Shown here one piece after another: positions 1-5,193 of a stretch of 5,193 nucleotides of DNA (positions are counted from its first letter, which is position 1; each line of letters starts with the position of its first letter). The stretch is from Gammaproteobacteria bacterium (lineage in GTDB: Bacteria > Pseudomonadota > Gammaproteobacteria > Chromatiales > Sedimenticolaceae). A model generated the notes under the pieces. The model had not been told where the DNA came from and did no database searches. It saw only the letters and a list, made by a program, of their open reading frames with translations. The stretch is from assembly GCA_020445245.1 (NCBI GenBank), contig JAGRHB010000157.1, forward strand, positions 1 to 5,193, in the 5' to 3' direction. The translations under genes and the position numbers were made by a program.

Positions 1-1351
1 CGGCCCTGCGGTCGGGTCAAAGGCCCTCACCCTCGCCGGGGCGATAGCGATCGCAGCGGTATTCGAGGCGGCAGGCGCGCTGATTGCCGGGGGCGACGTG
101 GTCAGCACGATCAAGAATGGCATCATCGATCCGTCAAAGATCGGTGACAGCGATGCATTCATCTGGCTGATGATGGCGGCGCTGCTGGCCGGCGCCCTGT
201 GGCTGAACCTGGCGACCGCAATGGGCGCGCCGGTGTCAACCACCCACTCCATCGTCGGCGGTGTTCTCGGGGCCGGCATCGCGGCCGGCGGCGTGGGCAT
301 CGCCAACTGGGGGACCATGGGCCAGATTGCAGCGAGCTGGGTGATCTCACCAGTACTCGGCGGTGCGATTGCGGCAGCGTTTCTCTACCTGATCAAGCGC
401 ACCATCACCTACCAGGAAAACATGAAGTCCGCCGCGCAAAGGGTGGTGCCGGTGCTGGTCGCACTGATGGCCTGGGCATTCGCGACCTATATCATCCTGA
501 AGGGGCTCAAGCGCCTTTGGAAGGTCGAATTTGGCAGCGCGGTCCTGCTCGGGCTGGCGTTCGCCGTCGCCGTATATTTTCTGGTGCGGCCGCTGATCTT
601 CAAGGCAGCGGAACGCCTGTCCAGCGACAAGGCCAGCATCAACAAACTGTTCACCATCCCACTGGTATTCGCCGCGGCACTGCTCAGTTTTGCGCACGGT
701 GCCAACGACGTGGCCAACGCGGTCGGACCACTGGCCGCGATCAACGATGCGATCCTTCACGGCGGGATAGCGCAGAAGGCCTCGATTCCGCTGTGGGTGA
801 TGATGGTAGGGGCCCTGGGTATCGCCATCGGCCTGGCGCTTTACGGGCCCAAGCTGATCCGCACGGTCGGCTCGGAGATCACCGAACTGGACCAGATGCG
901 CGCGTTCTGCATCGCGATGGCGGCGGCGGTGACCGTGATCGTCGCCACCCAGCTCGGACTGCCGGTATCATCGACCCATATCGCGGTCGGCGCGGTGTTC
1001 GGTGTCGGTTTCCTGCGCGAGTTCCTGAAAGCGACCTACTCCAAGATGGTCGAAGAGATCAGGGCACACCATCACGGCAAAGACGAGGCCGAGGTGGCGC
1101 GTTTCCTGCTGGAGTTCCGCAAGGCCTCGGTGGCGAAGAAGGGCATGATGCTGCAGCAGCTCAAGGAGCATTCGGCGAAGGCGGATCTGAGCAAGAAGGA
1201 ACGCAAGGGCCTGAAACGCGTCTACAAGACCGAGCTGGTCAAGCGCTCGGCATTGATGCGGATCGTTGCCGCCTGGTTGATCACGGTCCCTGTATCCGGG
1301 CTGCTGGCAGCGGTGCTCTTCTTCACGATTCGCGGGATCATGTTGCCCTGA
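1..1351 (+). CDS. PiT-family inorganic phosphate transporter (5' end missing)
   Basis: This is an inner-membrane secondary transporter of the PiT (PF01384) family, which takes up phosphate by symport with H+ or Na+. The frame is open from base 2, and the first residues (GPAVGSKALT, then AVFEAAGALIAGG) match the region just after the first conserved PiT signature. Roughly 50-60 N-terminal residues are therefore outside the window, and the GTG at 98 is internal. The visible 449 residues contain GAPVSTTHSIVGG (bases 224-262), the second-half signature GANDVANAVGP (698-730) and LPVSSTH (959-979), the inverted-repeat arrangement expected of PiT. Hydrophobic segments alternate with short loops. A long, highly charged cytoplasmic-type segment (about 1046-1249, rich in Lys, Glu and Arg) precedes the last membrane helix, and the protein ends IRGIMLP. 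Its TGA overlaps the ATG of the next gene (TGATG), so the two are probably co-transcribed and translationally coupled. Family assignment is firm; the coupling ion and regulation cannot be read here. Confidence 0.95.
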   Translation, partial: GPAVGSKALTLAGAIAIAAVFEAAGALIAGGDVVSTIKNGIIDPSKIGDSDAFIWLMMAALLAGALWLNLATAMGAPVSTTHSIVGGVLGAGIAAGGVGIANWGTMGQIAASWVISPVLGGAIAAAFLYLIKRTITYQENMKSAAQRVVPVLVALMAWAFATYIILKGLKRLWKVEFGSAVLLGLAFAVAVYFLVRPLIFKAAERLSSDKASINKLFTIPLVFAAALLSFAHGANDVANAVGPLAAINDAILHGGIAQKASIPLWVMMVGALGIAIGLALYGPKLIRTVGSEITELDQMRAFCIAMAAAVTVIVATQLGLPVSSTHIAVGAVFGVGFLREFLKATYSKMVEEIRAHHHGKDEAEVARFLLEFRKASVAKKGMMLQQLKEHSAKADLSKKERKGLKRVYKTELVKRSALMRIVAAWLITVPVSGLLAAVLFFTIRGIMLP

Positions 1352-2367
1352 TGGGACGCGCCCTTGCGACAACGCTGCTCGTGATGCTCGGCTGTCAGGC
1401 GCTGCTGTTTGACGTGCATGCGCAGGGGAACGATCTCAACCAGCGCCGCCACATCCTGATCAGCGGCTCGTCGACCGCCTACCCGATCGTCGCGGCCGCG
1501 GCGGAGCGGTTTGGACGACAGGGACAGCACATCACCCCGGTGGTCGAATCCACCGGTACGGGTGGTGGCATCAAGCTGTTTTGTGCCGGCACCGGACTGG
1601 CGACGCCCGACATCGTGATGGCGTCGCGGCGCATGAAAGACAGCGAGCGCGAGGACTGTGCGCGCAATCACGTGAATGACGTGCGCGAGATCAAGATCGG
1701 CTACGACGGCATTGTCATTGCCAGCACCAAGGAAGCCCCGCGGCTCGCACTGACGACAATGGACATCTATCTCGCACTGGCGCGCGAAGTCCCGGCCGGT
1801 ACTGACGGGAATTTTGCACCCAATCACTATCAGTCGTGGAACGAGATCGACCCGGCTCTACCGGCATTGCCTATCCGGGTCATGGGTCCGCCACCGACAT
1901 CGGGCACGCGCGACATCCTGCTCGAACGCCTGTTGCAGAACGCCTGCCTGGGCATACCGGCACTGTCGACGCTGCGCGAGAAGGACCCCGTGCTGTTTCG
2001 GCAGCGCTGTTTTGCGTTGCGCGAGGACGGGCTGTTCGTCAACGCTGGAGAGAACGATGCACGTCTGGTGCGCAAGCTGTTCGGAGACCCGCAGGCGCTG
2101 GGCATCTTTGGCTACAGCTTTCTCGACCGGAACCGTGATCGGCTGCAGGCGGCGAGCATCGATGGCATGGAACCGCGATTCGAGCTGATCGAGTCCGGCG
2201 CCTATCCGCTCAGCCGTGCACTGTACCTGTATATCAAGCCGCACCATGCCAGTGTCGTCGGGGGGTTGGATGACTTCATTGACGAGATCCTTTCGCCCGC
2301 TGCAACGGGGGCAGAAGGCTATCTCGTCGACCAGGGACTGATCCCACTGCCGGCGCGCGGCAACTGA
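1351..2367 (+). CDS. PstS-like periplasmic phosphate-binding protein
   Basis: This 338-residue exported solute-binding protein belongs to the PstS/PBP-like family (PF12849 type), whose members bind phosphate in the periplasm and normally deliver it to PstCAB. Residues 1-24 form a signal peptide (hydrophobic core LATTLLVMLG, likely cleavage after VHA). Family motifs follow: GSSTAYP (39-45), ESTGTGGG (66-73, anion-binding loop), an FCAG element (78-81), MASRR (90-94), GYDGIVIAS (117-125), PTSGTRD (182-188), GIFGYSFL (251-258) and a C-terminal GLIPLP. This pattern resembles the shorter second PstS subfamily more than E. coli PstS. Cysteines at 79, 103, 199 and 220 could form disulfides. The ATG at 1351 is chosen because it gives the signal peptide and overlaps the PiT stop as TGATG; there is no strong Shine-Dalgarno sequence, which fits coupling. 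The frame stays open upstream, but that part is a shadow of the PiT gene. No pstC, pstA or pstB follows. Phosphate is inferred as ligand from family and neighbour; another oxyanion is possible. Confidence 0.88.
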   Translation: MGRALATTLLVMLGCQALLFDVHAQGNDLNQRRHILISGSSTAYPIVAAAAERFGRQGQHITPVVESTGTGGGIKLFCAGTGLATPDIVMASRRMKDSEREDCARNHVNDVREIKIGYDGIVIASTKEAPRLALTTMDIYLALAREVPAGTDGNFAPNHYQSWNEIDPALPALPIRVMGPPPTSGTRDILLERLLQNACLGIPALSTLREKDPVLFRQRCFALREDGLFVNAGENDARLVRKLFGDPQALGIFGYSFLDRNRDRLQAASIDGMEPRFELIESGAYPLSRALYLYIKPHHASVVGGLDDFIDEILSPAATGAEGYLVDQGLIPLPARGN

Positions 2368-2380
2368 CGGTTGACCGGGA

Positions 2381-2398
2381 TGGCCACGCAGTGGCTCA
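2381..2398. terminator. Small hairpin between convergent genes, possible bidirectional terminator
   Basis: GCCAC (2383-2387) and GTGGC (2391-2395) form a perfect 5-bp stem around a GCA loop. Two more pairs (T2381-A2398 and G2382-C2397) are possible with one bulged T at 2396. It lies in the 28-base gap between two genes that end tail to tail and includes the stop codon of the minus-strand gene. There is no T-tract on either side, so intrinsic termination would be weak at best; position is the main argument. Confidence 0.25.
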
Positions 2399-2884
2399 GG
2401 CGGCCTTCTGTCTCAGCCTGCGCCAGGTCTCCTGAAGGATCAGCGCGTCGCCGCTCGCGCGATGCCGCCGCAGACCCATATCACTGATCACCTGCAGCTT
2501 CACGCCGTGCCAGCGTTCGCGCTGCTCCTCGTCGATCAGGCTGCCGATATCGGCAAGGCGGAATGTCTGCTGCATGTTGGCAGCATCGTACAGTTTTCCG
2601 AGCCACGACAGGTCGAACGACCACGCATCGCTGTAAGCCGTCTTGTGCCGCAACAGCTCGTTGAGGCGCCAGGCAACATCCTGCAGTGGTCGCCCGTAGG
2701 TCAGCAGCACCTCGCGACTGATCCCGTGTACCTTCTCTGCCGCATCGTCCCAGCTCTTCCATTGGCGCGCCGGCGTGATCAGGTAACAATGGCGCGAGCC
2801 ATCGGGCAATACGACGCCGACCTCGATCGGGTAACTGCCTTTGCCGAATCCCGATGCCTCGACGTCAATGACGATCGGCGTCAT
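2396..2884 (-). CDS. DEDDh-family 3'-5' exonuclease (RNase T / Pol III epsilon-like)
   Basis: A 162-residue protein that is essentially a single exonuclease domain of the RNase T/DNA polymerase III epsilon superfamily, which removes nucleotides from 3' ends using two metal ions. All three exonuclease motifs are visible. Exo I is IDVEASGFG with D7 and E9. Exo II is YSDAWSFDLSWL (probable metal ligand D91; D86 is also nearby). Exo III is HRASGD, an HxxxxD with H141 and D146, which places it in the DEDDh subgroup. The HGI at 54-56 is also typical of epsilon-like nucleases. The ATG at 2884 is preferred over an in-frame GTG at 2896 because AGGTGGAG sits six bases before the ATG, while the GTG lies inside that ribosome binding site. 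The gene lies 75 bases after the aspartoacylase-like gene on the same strand, with no evident terminator between, so it may be the distal operon member. Substrate (RNA or DNA) is undetermined; I do not see a clear match to oligoribonuclease or RNase T, both of which are longer. Confidence 0.87.
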   Translation of the reverse strand: MTPIVIDVEASGFGKGSYPIEVGVVLPDGSRHCYLITPARQWKSWDDAAEKVHGISREVLLTYGRPLQDVAWRLNELLRHKTAYSDAWSFDLSWLGKLYDAANMQQTFRLADIGSLIDEEQRERWHGVKLQVISDMGLRRHRASGDALILQETWRRLRQKAA

Positions 2885-2890
2885 CCTTTT

Positions 2891-2898
2891 CTCCACCT
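2891..2898 (-). promoter_or_regulatory. Strong ribosome binding site deciding the exonuclease start
   Basis: On the minus strand the bases read AGGTGGAG, followed by AAAAGG and then ATG (2884-2882). GGAG is six bases from the ATG, which is good Shine-Dalgarno spacing. It argues against the alternative GTG start at 2896, which would overlap the site itself. Confidence 0.7.
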
Positions 2899-2959
2899 GT
2901 TTTTCTGTCCTGTTGCGCAGCAGACTGTCGGCCGCCGGAGCCGGTTCTTGATAGTCGAC

Positions 2960-4015
2960 TCAACCCGCTTCGGCGAGGTGATCGTTGTAACGCTCCATCA
3001 GGTAGCACAGGCAGTCCTGCCGGATCACCGTCGGGTCACAGGTCAGCATCGAAGGCATCACCGGGACTGTGGTGACCAGGCGCTGGTTGTCGACGGCGAA
3101 GAAGCGATCGGCCACCTGTTGGTCCTGCTCGTCGCGCACGTCCAGCGGCTGAACGAGCCCCCGGGCGCACTCGGCGAACAGGCTGCCGACCTGCAATTCC
3201 CGAAAATTCATCGTGTCGAGATGACTGACAAAGTTGATCGGACTGGAGGTGTCGCCGAACGCAAACGCCTGGCCGTCCGGCACGCGCACGATCGCGACCG
3301 TGTGGTAGAGCTCGATATCGTGGCTCGGCACCGCATGATGCGGTATCTCGGCGAGCTGAAGACAGGCCTGCAGGTACTCGGCCGCGTGATCGACCCCGTA
3401 CGCCTGCCCTACCTTGCCGCATTCCAGGGTCACTGAGGGGCCGAGCGCCGCCATCGCCATCGACGCCACGCCGCGCGGGCGCACGAAATAAACCACCGTG
3501 CGCCCGAACAGGGCCGCCAGGTGCAGCGACTGGTGCTCCAACACGTTGACACAGGCATAGTGCGGGTTTAGTCCGGTATTGTTGTGCACATCGACCGACG
3601 CGAATATCTCGCGATCCGCCATGCGGTCCATCACCTGCCGCATCAACGCGTGCTCCGGTGTCCCGGAGGTCTCGCTGCCGGGCCATACCCGGTTGTAGTC
3701 CGGTTGGCCCGGCAGGTGTCTGACACCCTGCTGTGCCGCAGCGGTATTGCCGACGAACAGGCTCAACGAACGTGGCAGATCGAAACCGTCCGCGGTAACG
3801 CAGGCGCGCAACACCCTGCGTACGGCATCCCAGCCGGCGGTTTCATTCCCATGCATCAACACCGAGACGAACAACGCGGGCTCGCGCCGGCCGCGCAGGT
3901 GGAACAGTGTAGGCCCGCCGAGGACGGCGTGCAGGTCGCACGCCTCGGCCTCGAGCAGGGAGTGCGGGAATTCGTCGCGTTCGTTCAACAACAGATCAGT
4001 CAAGTCAGGCTCCAT
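2960..4015 (-). CDS. Succinylglutamate desuccinylase/aspartoacylase family zinc hydrolase
   Basis: A 351-residue member of the AstE/AspA family (PF04952, M14-like carboxypeptidase fold). These zinc enzymes hydrolyse the amide bond of N-acyl amino acids such as N-succinylglutamate or N-acetylaspartate. The catalytic set is visible: MHGNETAG gives zinc ligands H55 and E58, DVHNNTG gives H144, DYNRVWPG (106-113) carries the substrate-binding NR pair (N108, R109), and TLECGK holds the probable catalytic glutamate E198. A C-terminal domain of about 130 residues follows, as in the family. The length is slightly above the usual 310-330 residues. The ATG at 4015 overlaps the end of the upstream ligase gene by 16 bases. 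No good Shine-Dalgarno sequence precedes it, which suggests translational coupling; the next internal Met lies just before the zinc motif, too late to be the start. No other arginine-succinyltransferase pathway gene (astC, A, D or B) is in view, so the name astE is not justified. The true substrate is unknown and is probably linked to the ligase product. Confidence 0.9.
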   Translation of the reverse strand: MEPDLTDLLLNERDEFPHSLLEAEACDLHAVLGGPTLFHLRGRREPALFVSVLMHGNETAGWDAVRRVLRACVTADGFDLPRSLSLFVGNTAAAQQGVRHLPGQPDYNRVWPGSETSGTPEHALMRQVMDRMADREIFASVDVHNNTGLNPHYACVNVLEHQSLHLAALFGRTVVYFVRPRGVASMAMAALGPSVTLECGKVGQAYGVDHAAEYLQACLQLAEIPHHAVPSHDIELYHTVAIVRVPDGQAFAFGDTSSPINFVSHLDTMNFRELQVGSLFAECARGLVQPLDVRDEQDQQVADRFFAVDNQRLVTTVPVMPSMLTCDPTVIRQDCLCYLMERYNDHLAEAG

Positions 4016-5193
4016 TCGTGTACGGGCGTATTGTCGGCCTGGTGCCGCACGTAGGCATCCACCAGACCGCGGAAATCTCTGCCATGCCGCGCAATCCAGG
4101 CGACCTGCCAGTCCGCGCCGGTAGCGTTGCGCTCGACCCGGCCGCGGATCACGTCCAGCCAGCGCGCGATCTCAGCATTGCCCAATCCCGCCGCCGACAG
4201 CCCGCCCGCCGCGGTGTCGAGCAGCTGCGAGGCCAGCAGGTCGCACAGGGTGTACACCGCGCCGTCGACCCAGCGCAGTGGCGCGTCCAGGCCGAGCCTC
4301 GCAGCCGCGTAAAAATTGTCGCGCGCAACAGCGAACGACAGCAACGACTCGATCGGCCCAGATGCCCGCATGAAGGCCTCGAACAGGCCGAGGAACAATG
4401 CGCAGTTGGCGATGGCGTCACGCGGCGTTGGGCCGGCCGCGATGACGCGATGCTCTATCCGGCAATGCGGCCGGCCCGCGTCGTCGAAACCGATCAACGG
4501 CCGGTTCCAGCGCCAGATGGTGCCATTATGCAGCCGCAGGTGGGCAAGTTCCTCCGCAGGCGTGTCCATCAGGTCGGGCAGGATCACCGGGTATCGGGTG
4601 CGGTTCGCCTCGAAACACTCCAGGATGCTGTCCTGCGCATAGCGCACGCCGAAGGTCACACGCTTGCTGTAGTCACTCGCCCCCACGTCCACCGCCTGCT
4701 CAAACAAGGGAATGCGCGTCTCGGCCCACAACTGGCGCTCGAACAGGTACGGCGAGTTGGCTGCGGCACCGACGGTGATCGCCGAAATCATCTTGCACAC
4801 ATTGAATGCCCGCGCCGCCTCGTCGGCATCGACCTGGACATGGATCTGCAGCGATGTCGTCGCCGCCTCGAGCATCACGTCGGCATGTCGATGGTGCAAC
4901 TGCTCGACACCGTCGATATCGAGCTCGATCGGAGCCCCGTGACGGAGACGAAAGACCTGCTCGTTGATCGCACGGTAGCGCTGCAATGGTGACATATGGT
5001 CCAGCGAGAGGTCGCCGCTGCGCACGGTCGGCAGTATGCCGGTCAGCACCGGCCGTGCACCCAGCGCCGAGGCAGCCTGCTCGCAGTGCCGCCAGCGCTC
5101 GGCCAGGGCCCTGTGCATCACATCCAGTGCGCCGGGCTCGAGGTGCCGCGGCACAGAATTGATCTCGAAGTTGAACTGTGCCAGCTCGGGCAC
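4000..5193 (-). CDS. GCS2-type glutamate-cysteine-ligase-like carboxylate-amine ligase (5' end missing)
   Basis: The visible 397 residues belong to the glutamate-cysteine ligase 2 family (PF04107, glutamine-synthetase-like fold), whose members use ATP to join a carboxylate, usually the glutamate side chain, to an amine. PELAQFNFEINSVP (2-15) corresponds to the substrate-binding strand that in plant-type GCL reads EPGGQFELSGAP. SLQIHVQVD (114-122) matches the CTVQVNLDF strand, and ANSPYLF (145-151) with LWAETR (155-160) matches the ANSPF/IWxxT region. HNGTIWRWNRP (222-232) and RIEHRV (245-250) resemble the late active-site strand. A helical C-terminal part ends PVHEWSLT. The usual first acidic strand (EEE/EVEF type) is absent. 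The frame remains open to the window edge, so roughly 60-110 residues lie outside and the GTG at 5193 is probably internal. The gene overlaps the downstream hydrolase by 16 bases, indicating one operon. Sequence divergence from true GshA and plant GCL means cysteine should not be assumed as substrate; product and partner are unknown. Confidence 0.82.
   Translation of the reverse strand: MPELAQFNFEINSVPRHLEPGALDVMHRALAERWRHCEQAASALGARPVLTGILPTVRSGDLSLDHMSPLQRYRAINEQVFRLRHGAPIELDIDGVEQLHHRHADVMLEAATTSLQIHVQVDADEAARAFNVCKMISAITVGAAANSPYLFERQLWAETRIPLFEQAVDVGASDYSKRVTFGVRYAQDSILECFEANRTRYPVILPDLMDTPAEELAHLRLHNGTIWRWNRPLIGFDDAGRPHCRIEHRVIAAGPTPRDAIANCALFLGLFEAFMRASGPIESLLSFAVARDNFYAAARLGLDAPLRWVDGAVYTLCDLLASQLLDTAAGGLSAAGLGNAEIARWLDVIRGRVERNATGADWQVAWIARHGRDFRGLVDAYVRHQADNTPVHEWSLT

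Noticed and set aside
199..1350. Upstream extension of the binding-protein frame, giving a 722-codon open frame
   Set aside because: The extra part lies entirely within the PiT gene in another frame, is rich in Arg, Gly and His with no recognisable fold, and would bury the signal peptide. The ATG at 1351 gives a normal exported protein.
1351..1425. Possible lipoprotein signal (MLGC at residues 12-15 of the binding protein)
   Set aside because: The -3 residue is Met rather than the usual Leu/Val/Ile and the hydrophobic run continues past the Cys. A signal peptidase I site after VHA fits better.
1222..1827. 201-codon minus-strand open frame
   Set aside because: It covers the PiT/binding-protein junction on the opposite strand, and both of those genes are well supported. 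The translation shows no recognisable domain.
2885..2896. GTG start at 2896 for the exonuclease
   Set aside because: The GTG lies inside the AGGTGGAG ribosome binding site, which is well spaced for the ATG at 2884.
2885..2959. Promoter or terminator in the gap between hydrolase and exonuclease
   Set aside because: I find no convincing -35/-10 pair and no stem with a T-tract on the minus strand; only short CCGG-type repeats expected in GC-rich DNA.
2462..3436. 324-codon plus-strand open frame
   Set aside because: It lies opposite the exonuclease and hydrolase genes, which have intact catalytic motifs. Its translation has no recognisable domain and it spans their intergenic gap. It is an antisense shadow produced by high GC.
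4018..4992. 324-codon plus-strand open frame
   Set aside because: It is antisense to the GCS2-like ligase, with low-complexity Arg-rich composition and no family motif.
1..5193. Mobile element, CRISPR array, tRNA/rRNA or long repeats
   Set aside because: I see no transposase or integrase motif, regularly spaced repeats, or RNA gene signature. The window is almost wholly filled by five ordinary coding sequences of similar composition.

Overview
The window is dense, GC-rich (clearly above 60% by eye) bacterial chromosomal sequence. The families present, the strong G/C third-position bias and the short intergenic gaps suggest a proteobacterium, most likely a gammaproteobacterium. That is inference from gene content only, since there is no rRNA or other taxonomic marker. 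I see no insertion sequence, phage gene, CRISPR array, tRNA or rRNA.

There are five genes in two convergent blocks. The plus-strand block (1-2367) holds the 3' part of a PiT-family inorganic phosphate transporter gene, cut by the left window edge. A gene for an exported PstS-like periplasmic binding protein follows, and the two share a TGATG stop/start overlap. Phosphate ABC permease and ATPase genes do not follow; the next gene is on the other strand. The binding protein is therefore tied to a secondary transporter rather than to PstCAB, at least locally.

The minus-strand block is read from the right edge leftwards (5193 down to 2396). It begins with a glutamate-cysteine-ligase-like (GCS2 type) ATP-dependent carboxylate-amine ligase that is cut at the right edge. 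Its stop overlaps by 16 bases the start of a zinc-dependent succinylglutamate desuccinylase/aspartoacylase (M14-like) hydrolase. After 75 bases comes a small DEDDh 3'-5' exonuclease with a strong ribosome binding site. The blocks meet tail to tail across a 28-base gap that contains a small hairpin.

The most interesting content is the overlapping ligase/hydrolase pair: one enzyme family makes amide (often gamma-glutamyl) bonds and the other breaks N-acyl amide bonds. This looks like a module that makes and trims or recycles an unknown amino-acid conjugate or peptide, and further members would be expected just beyond the right edge. The PiT/binding-protein coupling is the second point of interest. 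Neither is proven to be a new system by the sequence alone, and the rest of the window looks ordinary.
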